A stretch of DNA of 64,000 bases from Pseudomonadota bacterium. GTDB lineage: Bacteria; Pseudomonadota; Alphaproteobacteria; Rhizobiales; Xanthobacteraceae. Positions 1 through 7,905 of this stretch are shown in pieces; position 1 is the stretch's first letter, and every line of letters starts with the position of its first letter. The notes below the pieces were generated by a model. It ran no database searches. It saw only the letters and a program-made list of their open reading frames with translations, and was not told the DNA's origin. The position numbers and the translations under genes are program-made. The DNA is taken from positions 1 to 64,000 of the forward strand of contig JAEYAU010000092.1 of the NCBI GenBank assembly GCA_023404705.1, written 5' to 3'.

Positions 1-384
1 GCCCTCGCGCGCGTCGGGCTCGCGGATCACGCCGAGCGTCTGTCGGGTGCGCTGCCCTATGGCGCGCTGAAGCGGCTCGAGATCGCCCGCGCGCTCGCGA
101 GCGAGCCGCGCGTGCTGCTGCTCGACGAGCCGGCGGCCGGGTGCAATCCGACCGAGACCGAGGAGCTGGAGCGGCTCATCCGGTCGATCGCGGACGAGGG
201 CGTGACGGTCGTGCTGGTCGAGCACGACATGCGCCTCGTCATGAACATCTCGGACCGCATCCATGTGCTCGCCGACGGCAAGACACTCGCCGAGGGAAGC
301 GCGGCCGAAGTGCGGAATAACCCGTCGGTGATCGCGGCCTATCTCGGCGTCTACGGTACGGAGGCGATCCGTGCTGTCGCTTGA
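1..384 (+). CDS. livG: Branched-chain/aromatic ABC transporter ATP-binding protein, LivG type (5' end cut by the window)
   Basis: This is the C-terminal 127 residues of a LivG-family ATPase that would power uptake at the inner membrane. The reading frame is open from base 1. It shows a degenerate signature region (LPYGALKRLEIARAL), Walker B (VLLLDEP), the family's typical AGCNPTE segment after Walker B, and the H-loop (VLVEHDM). The tail EVRNNPSVIAAYLGV is typical of LivG. It overlaps the GTG start of the next ATPase by 14 bases, so the two are translationally coupled. The permease and binding-protein genes should lie to the left, outside the window. Its position next to a phenylacetate-type module suggests an aromatic acid substrate; that is inference. 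Confidence 0.88.
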   Translation, partial: ALARVGLADHAERLSGALPYGALKRLEIARALASEPRVLLLDEPAAGCNPTETEELERLIRSIADEGVTVVLVEHDMRLVMNISDRIHVLADGKTLAEGSAAEVRNNPSVIAAYLGVYGTEAIRAVA

Positions 385-1072
385 GAACCTGCGCAGCGCC
401 TATGGCCGCATCGAGGTGCTGCACGGCATCTCGCTGACCGTGAATGCGGGCGAGATCGTCACGCTGGTCGGCGCCAATGGCGCCGGCAAGACCACGCTGA
501 TGCGCGCGATCTCGGGCGTGCAGCCGGTTACGGGCGGCAGCATACGCCTCGAGGGCAAGTCGATCGGCCACGTGCCGAGTCACGCGCGCGTGCTGCTCGG
601 CATCGCGCAAGTGCCGGAGGGGCGGCAGCTCTTCTCGCCGCTGTCCGTCGAGGACAACCTTCGGCTCGGCACCTGGGCTCGGCGCAGCGCCGATCTCAAC
701 GGCGACCTCGCGCGCATCTACGATCTGTTTCCGATGCTCGCATCGATGCGCGCGCTCGCGGCGGGCGCGCTCTCGGGCGGGCAGCAGCAGATGCTGGCGA
801 TCGGCCGCGCGCTGATGGCGCGGCCGCGCCTGTTGCTGCTGGATGAGCCGTCGATGGGACTCGCCCCGATTTTGGTCGATCAGATCCTGGCCATCATCGC
901 GTCGCTCAAGCGCGAGGGGCTGACGATCCTGCTGGTCGAGCAGAACGCGCGGGCCGCGCTCGCCATCGCGGACCGCGGCTATGTGATCGAGACCGGCCGC
1001 GTGACCACGAGCGGCACCGGCCGCGCGCTGCTCGGCGACGATCGCGTCAGAGCGGCCTATCTCGGCGTGTGA
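371..1072 (+). CDS. livF: Branched-chain/aromatic ABC transporter ATP-binding protein, LivF type
   Basis: A 233-residue second ATPase of the same importer, normal LivF length. Walker A is GANGAGKTT (about residues 35-43), the signature is LSGGQQQMLAIGRAL (about 135-149), Walker B is LLLLDEPSMGLAP and the H-loop is LLVEQN, as in LivF. The start is GTG at 371, inside the end of livG. The next gene begins only after a 116-base space holding a candidate FNR-type box and an inverted repeat, so this gene probably ends its operon. The family is clear; the substrate is not. Confidence 0.9.
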   Translation: MLSLENLRSAYGRIEVLHGISLTVNAGEIVTLVGANGAGKTTLMRAISGVQPVTGGSIRLEGKSIGHVPSHARVLLGIAQVPEGRQLFSPLSVEDNLRLGTWARRSADLNGDLARIYDLFPMLASMRALAAGALSGGQQQMLAIGRALMARPRLLLLDEPSMGLAPILVDQILAIIASLKREGLTILLVEQNARAALAIADRGYVIETGRVTTSGTGRALLGDDRVRAAYLGV

Positions 1073-1087
1073 TCACTTTCGATCAGC

Positions 1088-1101
1088 TTGACCTTGGTCA
1101 A
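1088..1101. promoter_or_regulatory. FNR/DNR-type box TTGACCTTGGTCAA
   Basis: A perfect 14-bp palindrome matching the TTGA(C/T)-N4-(A/G)TCAA pattern, about 100 bases upstream of the thioesterase/padB-like operon. It would allow control by a Crp/Fnr-family regulator in response to low oxygen or nitrogen oxides. Binding is inferred from the pattern. Confidence 0.6.
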
Positions 1102-1113
1102 AGCAATCTGCCG

Positions 1114-1138
1114 GCATCGCATTTAGGTATTGCGATGC
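1114..1138. promoter_or_regulatory. Inverted repeat upstream of the pad-like operon (8-bp arms, 9-bp spacer)
   Basis: Left arm GCATCGCA at 1114-1121 and right arm TGCGATGC at 1131-1138 are perfect inverted copies. The repeat lies between the FNR-type box and the thioesterase start, where an operator would be expected. Its interior, GCATTTAGGTATT, partly resembles the GCATTnnnGTACT motif found at three other promoters here. The role is unknown. Confidence 0.45.
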
Positions 1139-1188
1139 AGAATTAACACAATGAACGGCACGCGATGACGTGCCGGCGAGGAAGCGAC

Positions 1189-1602
1189 ATGAAGGCCACC
1201 CTTCGCCCGGGCGTCTCGCGGGTCAATCGCATCACGGTCGATCGCGATCGCACCATCAGCTTCATGGGCGAGGAGGGACGCGTCTACGGCACGCCCTATC
1301 TGGTGCGCGACATCGAGCAGACCTGCCGCGAGCTGCTGCTCGAGCATGGCGATCCCGGCGAGGACTCGGTCGGCATGGAGATCCAGGTGCGCCACACGGC
1401 GCCGACGTTGCCCGGCATGTGGGTCGAGATCACCGCGACCGTGACCGCGGTGGACGGCCGCAAGGTCTCCTTGGAGGTCGCGGCGCGCGACGAGCTGGAG
1501 GCGATCGGCGACGGCGGGCATTCGCGCTTCGTGGTCGACATCGCCAAGACGCACGAGCGGCTGAAGGCCAAGGCCGCGAAACGCGCCGTCCCGGCGGGAT
1601 GA
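1189..1602 (+). CDS. Hot-dog-fold acyl-CoA thioesterase (FlK-like)
   Basis: A 137-residue protein resembling the fluoroacetyl-CoA thioesterase-like hot-dog family: an N-terminal strand, a helix containing CRELLLEHGDPGEDSVG, then HTAPTLPGMWVEITATVTAVDGRKVSLEVAARD and a C-terminal HSRFVVD strand. The ATG at 1189 is preferred because GAGGAAG lies just upstream; an upstream in-frame ATG at 1165 lacks this. It is the first gene of a run with a molybdoenzyme, an Fe-S/membrane protein and a phenylacetate-CoA ligase. It might hydrolyse a CoA thioester made by that enzyme or recycle trapped CoA; this is inference from context. Confidence 0.72.
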   Translation: MKATLRPGVSRVNRITVDRDRTISFMGEEGRVYGTPYLVRDIEQTCRELLLEHGDPGEDSVGMEIQVRHTAPTLPGMWVEITATVTAVDGRKVSLEVAARDELEAIGDGGHSRFVVDIAKTHERLKAKAAKRAVPAG

Positions 1603-1614
1603 AAGGTGAGCCCG

Positions 1615-4350
1615 ATGCTCGCCAAGCCGCGCAACGAACGCATCGTCTCCACCTACTGCTATCAATGCGTGGCCGGGCCGGACCTGTTGCAGGTGCGCAT
1701 CCAGAACGGTGTCGCGACCGAGGTGCGGCCGAACTTCGACGCCGCCGAGGTGCATCCGGCCGGCGGCAAAGCCTGCGTGAAGGCCTTCGGGCTGGTGCAG
1801 AAGGCCTATAATCCGCATCGCATCCTGCACCCGATGAAGCGGACCAATCCGCGCAAGGGGCGTCACGAGGATCCGGGCTTCGTTGCCATCTCGTGGGATG
1901 AAGCGCTCGAGCTGATCGCCGACAAGCTCAACGGCATTCGTGCGACCGGTCTCCTCGACGAGTCCGGCTACCCGCGCGTGGCGGCGAGCTTCGGCGGCGG
2001 CGGCACGCCGACCGCCTATATGGGCACGCTGCCGGCATTCCTCGCAGCATGGGGGCCGGTCGATATGAGCTTCGGCTCGGGGCAGGGCGTGAAGTGCTAT
2101 CACTCCGAGCATCTCTATGGCGAGCTCTGGCACCGCGCCTTTACGGTCTCGCCGGACACGCCGCTGTGCGAATACCTGGTCTCCTTCGGCGCGAACGTTG
2201 AAGCCTCGGGTGGCGTGTGCGGCGTCAAGCGGCACGCGGATGCGCGCAAGCGCGGTATGAAGCGGGTGCAGATCGAGCCGCATCTTTCGGTCACGGGCGC
2301 CTGCTCGGCCGAATGGATCCCGATCAAGCCGAAGACCGACGCGGCCTTCATGTTCGCGATGATCCACGTGCTGCTGCATGAGCACGCGCCGGAATATCTC
2401 GACGGCGTCTTCCTGAAGCTGCACACGTCGTCGCCCTATCTGATCGGGCCGAATGGCTTCTTCCTGCGCGATCCCGTCACGCGCAAGCCGCTGGTGTTCG
2501 ACATCACGATGCAACGCGCGGTGCCGTTCGACGCGCCGGGAACCGATCCTGCGCTCGAGGGACGGTTCACGGTCGATGGCATCGAGATCGGCCCCGATGG
2601 CGAGGTCATCGCGCATCATGCGGCCGCGGTGCGGCCCGCCTTCACGCATCTGGTCGAGCACGTGCGGGACTATTCGCCCGAATGGGCGTCATCGATCTGC
2701 GATGTGCCCGCGCAGACGATCCGGCGTGTCGCCAACGAGTTTCTCGACCACGCCCGCATCGGCGAGACCATCACGATCGAGGGCGAGGTGCTGCCGCTCC
2801 GCCCCGTCGCGATTTCGCTCGGCAAGACCGTGAACAACGGCTGGGGCGGCTACGAATGTTGCTGGGCGCGCACCTTGCTGGCCTGCCTGGTGGGCGCGCT
2901 GGAGGTGCCGGGCGGCACGCTCGGCACGACGGTGCGCCTCAATCGCCCGGCCGATAATCGCTGGTCGAGCGTCAAGCCGGGTCCCGATGGCTTCATGGAC
3001 TATCCCATGAACCCGACCAGCAAGACGGATTGGGTCTCGCGGCCGCCGGTGCGCAGCGCGCATCGCACGCTGGTGCCGCTGGTTGCGAACTCGGCCTGGA
3101 GCCAGGCGCTCGGCCCGACACATCTCGCCTGGATGATGCAGCGGGAGAATTTCGATCATCTGCCGCCCGCTTCGCCGCCGGACGTGTGGTTCGTCTACCG
3201 CACCAATCCTGTGATCTCGTTCTGGGACACCGAGCAGGTCGGCGCCACGGTCGCGCGCTTTCCGTTCGTGGTCGCGTTTGCGTACACGCGCGACGAGACC
3301 AACCACATGGCCGACGTGCTGCTGCCGGACTGCACCGATCTCGAAGGGCTGCAGCTGCTGCGCATCGGCGGCACCAAATATGTCGAGCAGTTTTGGGACC
3401 ACCAGGGCTTCGCGCTGCGCGATCCGGCGGTGCCGGCACAGGGGGAGGCGCGCGATTTCACCTGGATCGCGACCGAGCTCGCCCAGCGCACCGGGCTGCT
3501 GCAGCCCTACAATGGCGCCATCAACCGCGGCGCGGCGGGTGTGAAGCTCAAGGACGCTGCCTACGATTTCTCGCTCGATCTCGAGACGCCGCATTCGGTC
3601 GAAAGAATCTGGGACTCGGTATGCCGCGCCGCCAGCGCCGAGCTGACCGACGGCGCCGAAAGCCAGGGGCTCGACTACTTCCGCCAGCATGGCTTCCGCG
3701 TGAAGCCGTTCCCGCGACTGCAGTGGTATCTCTACCCGCGACTGGTCGAGCAGGGCCTGCGCTTCGAGCTGCCCTATCAGGAGCGGCTCACCCGCATCGG
3801 CCAGGAGCTCGGCCGCCGCCTGCACGAGCATGGCATCGACTGGTGGGACCGCCAGCTCGAGGAATACGAGCCGATGCCGAAATGGCGCGACCTCGCGGGC
3901 CTGTGGGAGGGCGCGCTCGAGCGGCATTTCCAGGTGCGCATCGCGGATTATCCGTTCTGGCTGATCACCGCGCGCAGCATGCAGTATTCCTGGGGCGGCA
4001 ATGTCGGCATTCAGATGATACGCGAGGTGGCCGACAACATCGCGGGCCATGGCGGCGTTGTGATGAACGCGGGCGCCGCGGCGCGACTCGGCCTGCAGGA
4101 CGGCGACCGCGTCGAGGTGCGCTCGCCGCTCAACAGCACCGAGGGGCGTGTCGTGCTGTGCGAGGGCATCCGGCCGGACACGCTGCTGATGATCGGGCAG
4201 TTCGATCATTGGGCGACGCCCTTCGCCAAGGATCTCGACACGCCGAGCATGAACAAGCTCATGCCCATGCTGCTCGAGCTGACCGACGCCACCGGCTCGA
4301 GCGCCGATCTCGTCAAGGTGCAGATCACGCGGCTGGAGCGACGGCCATGA
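1615..4350 (+). CDS. padB: Molybdopterin oxidoreductase, PadB-like catalytic subunit (candidate phenylacetyl-CoA:acceptor oxidoreductase)
   Basis: A 911-residue catalytic subunit of the DMSO reductase/CISM family. The N-terminus carries the Fe-S binding pattern CYQC...GGKACVKA. The region SFGSGQGVKCYHSEH (about residues 145-160) is where a protein Mo ligand would sit, possibly this Cys. The C-terminus (PFWLITARSMQYSWGGN to the end) is a molybdopterin-dinucleotide binding domain. No Tat signal is visible, so the enzyme should face the cytoplasm, as expected for a CoA substrate. The ATG at 1615 is chosen over GTG 1606 because AAAGGTGA precedes it. It overlaps the Fe-S/anchor gene by 4 bases, which in turn overlaps a phenylacetate-CoA ligase. 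That order matches the known PadBCD function, oxidation of phenylacetyl-CoA to phenylglyoxylate; the substrate is inferred from context. Confidence 0.68.
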   Translation: MLAKPRNERIVSTYCYQCVAGPDLLQVRIQNGVATEVRPNFDAAEVHPAGGKACVKAFGLVQKAYNPHRILHPMKRTNPRKGRHEDPGFVAISWDEALELIADKLNGIRATGLLDESGYPRVAASFGGGGTPTAYMGTLPAFLAAWGPVDMSFGSGQGVKCYHSEHLYGELWHRAFTVSPDTPLCEYLVSFGANVEASGGVCGVKRHADARKRGMKRVQIEPHLSVTGACSAEWIPIKPKTDAAFMFAMIHVLLHEHAPEYLDGVFLKLHTSSPYLIGPNGFFLRDPVTRKPLVFDITMQRAVPFDAPGTDPALEGRFTVDGIEIGPDGEVIAHHAAAVRPAFTHLVEHVRDYSPEWASSICDVPAQTIRRVANEFLDHARIGETITIEGEVLPLRPVAISLGKTVNNGWGGYECCWARTLLACLVGALEVPGGTLGTTVRLNRPADNRWSSVKPGPDGFMDYPMNPTSKTDWVSRPPVRSAHRTLVPLVANSAWSQALGPTHLAWMMQRENFDHLPPASPPDVWFVYRTNPVISFWDTEQVGATVARFPFVVAFAYTRDETNHMADVLLPDCTDLEGLQLLRIGGTKYVEQFWDHQGFALRDPAVPAQGEARDFTWIATELAQRTGLLQPYNGAINRGAAGVKLKDAAYDFSLDLETPHSVERIWDSVCRAASAELTDGAESQGLDYFRQHGFRVKPFPRLQWYLYPRLVEQGLRFELPYQERLTRIGQELGRRLHEHGIDWWDRQLEEYEPMPKWRDLAGLWEGALERHFQVRIADYPFWLITARSMQYSWGGNVGIQMIREVADNIAGHGGVVMNAGAAARLGLQDGDRVEVRSPLNSTEGRVVLCEGIRPDTLLMIGQFDHWATPFAKDLDTPSMNKLMPMLLELTDATGSSADLVKVQITRLERRP

Positions 4351-5942
4351 CGCGCTGGGCCATGGTCGCGGATCTCGAGCGCTGCGTCGGCTGTCAGACC
4401 TGCACGGCGGCCTGCAAGCACGCGAACGCGACCTCGCCGGCCGTGCAGTGGCGCAAGGTGCTGGACATCGAGTCCGGCAGTTTTCCGGAGGTGAGCCGCA
4501 CCTTCGTGCCGGTCGGCTGCCAGCACTGCGACGAGCCGCCCTGTCTCGACGTCTGCCCGACCACGGCCACCCGCCAGCGGCCGGGCGGCATCGTCACCAT
4601 CGACTACGACATCTGCATCGGCTGCGCCTATTGCGCCGTCGCGTGTCCCTACGGGGCGCGCTTCAAGGTGGACGCGCCGCGCTTCGCCTATGGGGCGGTC
4701 GCGACGCAGAACGAGAGCGAGCGGCTCGACCTCGATCGCTACGGCGTGGCGCAGAAGTGCAGCTTCTGCGTGGAACGCATCGATGCGGGACTCGCGAACG
4801 GCCTAACGCCGGGCGTGGACACGAGCGCGACTCCGGCCTGCGCCAATGCCTGCATCGCGACCGCGCTGCATTTCGGCGATCTCGACGACCCGGACAGCAA
4901 CGTCTCGCGGCTCCTGCGTGAGCAGAAGCATTTCCGCATGCACGAGGAGCTCGGCACCGGTCCCGGCTTCTACTATCTCTACGGCGCCGCGGATGAGACA
5001 CCCGAGCCGCCAACAGCGCCGGTGCGTGCGAGCAGTGAAACGCGGGCCAAGGGCGTGGCGCCCGTGCTGCAGACTTATTGGGACTGGCGCGCGGCCGGCA
5101 ATTTCATGGGCGGGGGCGTCGGATCCGCGCTGTTCGCCTGGGTCGCGCTCGCGAGCCTCGCGGGAGCTTCGCTGCCCTGGCTCGGCCTCGCTGCGCTGGC
5201 TTTCGTGGCCGGCGGGCTGTTCCTGGTGTGGCTCGAGATCGGGCGGCCGTGGCGCTTCGCCAATGTCGTGCTGAACCCGTGGACCTCGTGGATGACGCGC
5301 GAGGCCCTGATCGCCGGCGCCTTTTTTCCGCTGGCGCTTGCCGGCTTGTGGTTCGCCAGTCCGCTGCTGATGAGCCTCGCGGGGCTCATCGGTCTCGGCT
5401 TCCTCTATTGCCAAGGCCGCATTCTCACGGCGGCCCGCGGCATCCCGGCGTGGCGCGCAACCTTTGTCACAAGCCTCATCGTGACGACCGGGCTCGCGGA
5501 AGGCACCGGGCTGTTTCTCGCTGCCGCGGCCTGGATCCCCCCGGCCGGCGGCATGGTCGGTGCGGTCACCGCGGCCTTCCTTGTGCTGCTCGCGGCCCGC
5601 GCGTGGCTCTGGCGCGCCTATCGCGCCGCGCTCGCAGCCGAAGCGCCGACGCGCACGCTCGACGTGCTCGCCGACTTCGATCCGTGGTTCCTCGGCATCG
5701 GCCTTGTTCTGCCGATCGCCATCCTGTCGCTCGGCATCCTCATCGGCAACGCGGCGCCCTTCCTCGCGCTCGCGGGCCTTGCGGGTTTCGCGGCTGGCTG
5801 GGCACTCAAGTTCACCCTGATCACGCGCGCGGCCTACACGCAGGGCTTTGCGCTCGCGCATACCCCCGCGCGCGGCTCCGGCAAGGCCGGGCCGCCGGTG
5901 AAACCAGGCTGGTCCTTCGAGGCCCAAGGGGGAGACGCATGA
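4347..5942 (+). CDS. Fused 4x[4Fe-4S] ferredoxin subunit and NrfD/DmsC-type membrane anchor (PadC-PadD-like)
   Basis: A 531-residue electron-transfer protein. Residues 1 to about 210 form a DmsB/PsrB-like ferredoxin with four cysteine clusters: CVGCQTCTAAC (C13, C16, C19, C23), CQHCDEPPCLDVC, CIGCAYCAVAC, and the split CSFC plus CANAC. After a linker, residues of about 245-520 are strongly hydrophobic with roughly eight membrane segments, including EIGRPWRFANV and LNPWTSWMTRE, typical of the DmsC/NrfD anchor family. In most such enzymes the Fe-S protein and the anchor are separate genes; here they are one frame with no internal stop. It should pass electrons from the molybdoenzyme to the quinone pool. 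Confidence 0.82.
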   Translation: MTRWAMVADLERCVGCQTCTAACKHANATSPAVQWRKVLDIESGSFPEVSRTFVPVGCQHCDEPPCLDVCPTTATRQRPGGIVTIDYDICIGCAYCAVACPYGARFKVDAPRFAYGAVATQNESERLDLDRYGVAQKCSFCVERIDAGLANGLTPGVDTSATPACANACIATALHFGDLDDPDSNVSRLLREQKHFRMHEELGTGPGFYYLYGAADETPEPPTAPVRASSETRAKGVAPVLQTYWDWRAAGNFMGGGVGSALFAWVALASLAGASLPWLGLAALAFVAGGLFLVWLEIGRPWRFANVVLNPWTSWMTREALIAGAFFPLALAGLWFASPLLMSLAGLIGLGFLYCQGRILTAARGIPAWRATFVTSLIVTTGLAEGTGLFLAAAAWIPPAGGMVGAVTAAFLVLLAARAWLWRAYRAALAAEAPTRTLDVLADFDPWFLGIGLVLPIAILSLGILIGNAAPFLALAGLAGFAAGWALKFTLITRAAYTQGFALAHTPARGSGKAGPPVKPGWSFEAQGGDA

Positions 5943-7270
5943 GTCTACACGCCGTTCGCCAGGAGAGAGGCCACATGTTCGCCGCGCAGGCCGAAACCAT
6001 GCCGCGCGACATGCTGGGGCTGCTCCAGCTCTCGCGGCTCGAGAAGACGCTCTCGCATGCCTACGAGAACGTCCCGCACACCCGGCGCAAGTTCGACGAA
6101 GCGGGCGTGAAGCCGGGCGACCTGAAGACGCTCGCCGACATCCGCCGGTTTCCCTTCACGATGAAGACGGACCTGCGCGACAACTATCCGTTCGGCATGT
6201 TCGCGGTGCCGCGCGACCAGGTGGTGCGTCTGCACGCCTCCTCGGGAACGACCGGCAAGCCGACGGTGGTCGGCTATACGCGCGGCGATCTCGAGCGCTG
6301 GGCCGAGCTGATGGCGCGCTCGCTCGCCTGCATCGGCGCGCGGCCGGGCGACGTCGTCCACAACGCCTATGGCTACGGCCTGTTCACGGGCGGGCTCGGC
6401 GCCCATGCGGGCGCGGAGCGGCTCGGCTGCACGGTCGTGCCGATCTCGGGCGGCGGTACCGAGCGGCAGGTCGCGCTGATGCGCGACTTCGGCGCCAGCG
6501 TGCTCTGCGCGACGCCCTCTTATGCGCTCAATATCGCGGAAGTCGCCGAGGCCATGGGGGTCGATCTGCGCGAGACGCCGCTGCGCTGCGGCGCCTTCGG
6601 CGCCGAGCCTTGGAGCGAGGCGATCCGCCAGGAGCTGGAAAGCAAGCTCGGCATCAAGGCCGTGGACATCTACGGGCTCTCCGAGATCATGGGGCCGGGC
6701 GTCGCCTGCGAATGCCATGTGGCGCAATCGGGCCTGCACGGCTGGGAGGACCACTTCCTGTTCGAGATCGTCGACCCGACCACGCTCGAGCCGCTGCCCT
6801 TCGGCGAAGCCGGCGAGCTCGTCATCACGACACTCACCAAGGAAGCGCTGCCGATGATCCGCTATCGCACGCGCGACATCACGCGGCTCGATGATAGCCC
6901 TTGCGCCTGCGGCCGTACCCATGTGCGCATCATGCGCGTCACGGGCCGCGACGACGACATGATGATCATCCGCGGCGTGAACGTGTATCCCTCGCAGGTC
7001 GAGGCGGTGCTGGTCGGCTTCCCGGGCCTCGCGCCGCACTACCAGATCGTGCTGCGCCGCGAGGGCGCGCTCGACGCCATGACGGTCGAGGTGGAGCTCG
7101 CCGCCGCCGCGGCCGAGAAGGAGCGCGCGCGCAAGGCCGCCGAGGTGCGGCACCACATCAAGTCGCTGATCGGCGTCACCTGTTCGGTGGAGGTGAAAGG
7201 TCCGGGCGAGGTGCCGCGCTCGCAAGGCAAGGCGGTGCGGGTGAGGGATCTGCGGAAGGAGCCTTCGTAA
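5939..7270 (+). CDS. Phenylacetate-CoA ligase (PaaK/PadJ family)
   Basis: A 443-residue AMP-forming ligase that would activate phenylacetate with CoA in the cytoplasm. The motif LHASSGTTGKPTVVGYT (about residue 98) is the family P-loop, with YGLSEIMGPGVACEC and the C-terminal ROMMIIRGVNVYPSQVE-type region (DDMMIIRGVNVYPSQ). Length and motifs fit PaaK-type ligases rather than the longer benzoate ligases seen elsewhere in this window. AAGGGGGAG precedes the ATG, which overlaps the stop of the Fe-S/anchor gene, so both belong to the same operon. Its TAA stop lies at the edge of a palindromic repeat element. Other aryl acetates cannot be excluded. Confidence 0.87.
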   Translation: MSLHAVRQERGHMFAAQAETMPRDMLGLLQLSRLEKTLSHAYENVPHTRRKFDEAGVKPGDLKTLADIRRFPFTMKTDLRDNYPFGMFAVPRDQVVRLHASSGTTGKPTVVGYTRGDLERWAELMARSLACIGARPGDVVHNAYGYGLFTGGLGAHAGAERLGCTVVPISGGGTERQVALMRDFGASVLCATPSYALNIAEVAEAMGVDLRETPLRCGAFGAEPWSEAIRQELESKLGIKAVDIYGLSEIMGPGVACECHVAQSGLHGWEDHFLFEIVDPTTLEPLPFGEAGELVITTLTKEALPMIRYRTRDITRLDDSPCACGRTHVRIMRVTGRDDDMMIIRGVNVYPSQVEAVLVGFPGLAPHYQIVLRREGALDAMTVEVELAAAAAEKERARKAAEVRHHIKSLIGVTCSVEVKGPGEVPRSQGKAVRVRDLRKEPS

Positions 7271-7378
7271 GGCGGGTTAGCGCGAAGCGCCTAACCCGCC
7301 ATGTGACTCTCCACTCGCGTATGCGTGTGTTGAAAGGCCACCGGCAGGTTACGCGCTTGCGCGGCTAACCCGCCCTAC
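7268..7378. repeat. Palindromic intergenic element with GTAGGG-type ends at a convergent gene junction
   Basis: The ends GTAAGGCGGGTTAG (7268-7281) and CTAACCCGCCCTAC are near-perfect inverted copies. Inside are two hairpins: GGCGGGTTAG/CTAACCCGCC at 7271-7300, and a second formed by GGTTACGCGC...GGCTAACC at about 7348-7372. The element fills the whole space between the ligase (plus strand) and the ferritin-like gene (minus strand) and contains the ligase stop codon. It may act as a bidirectional terminator. Two other elements here share the outer GTAGGG/CCCTAC ends. Confidence 0.7.
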
Positions 7379-7380
7379 GA

Positions 7381-7905
7381 TTACTCCTGTCCCACCGCCG
7401 GATCCGGATCCTCCGCCCAGGACTCGGACGGCTCGCGGTAACGGCGCAGCAGGCGGCGCACCAGGTCGACGTGCTCGTTCTCCTCGTCGACGAACTCGGC
7501 CGCCATCTTGCGCACCGTGTCGTCGGTCGTCGTCTGCACCACGTGGTCGAAGAAGGCGAGCGCGCGCTGCTCGCCCTTGAGCGCCATCTGCAGTGCGTGC
7601 CAGGGCGTCATCATGTAGTGCGCCTCGGCGAAGTCGGCGGTCTCGGGGCTCTCGTCGTTCTTCCAGAGCGCCAGCTCGCGCGCCCGCGCGGTCACGTCGA
7701 TGTCGCCCGCCATGCGGCGGATCTCTTCGGCGTGAATGCCTTCGGCCCGGGCGAGGTCGCGGAAGATCTTCGCGAGCTCGGGATTGTTGTGAGCCTCCAT
7801 TTGTCCAGCGAGCTGGTCGTAGCGTTCGACGGCGTCCGACTCGATGCGATAGGCGATCGTGTAGAGCTCGGCGAGGTCGCCGATCGGCGGCAGGGCGGCG
7901 CTCAT
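7381..7905 (-). CDS. Ferritin-like/rubrerythrin-domain diiron protein
   Basis: A 174-residue four-helix protein with the spaced metal ligands of the ferritin-like superfamily: RIESDAVERY, ARAEGIHAEE (ExxH), LKGEQRALAFF and DEENEHVDLV (ExxH). Such proteins usually handle peroxide, oxygen or iron. The start ATG overlaps the korB stop, so it is the last gene of the korA-korB operon. The likely role, by inference, is protecting the oxygen-sensitive Fe-S oxidoreductase or supplying it with iron. No rubredoxin domain is present, so it is not a full rubrerythrin. Confidence 0.75.
   Translation of the reverse strand: MSAALPPIGDLAELYTIAYRIESDAVERYDQLAGQMEAHNNPELAKIFRDLARAEGIHAEEIRRMAGDIDVTARARELALWKNDESPETADFAEAHYMMTPWHALQMALKGEQRALAFFDHVVQTTTDDTVRKMAAEFVDEENEHVDLVRRLLRRYREPSESWAEDPDPAVGQE

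Noticed and set aside
1073..1090. TGATCACTTTCGATCA just after livF as an intrinsic terminator
   Set aside because: The stem is only about five base pairs and no T-run follows.
1123..2661. A 512-residue minus-strand ORF opposite the padB-like gene
   Set aside because: Composition is His/Arg/Asp-rich with no recognisable domain, as expected for the antisense of a GC-rich gene.
7271..7376. CRISPR-like repeats
   Set aside because: The repeated GGCGGGTTAG/CTAACCCGCC units are two hairpins of one palindromic element, with no regular spacers and no cas genes.
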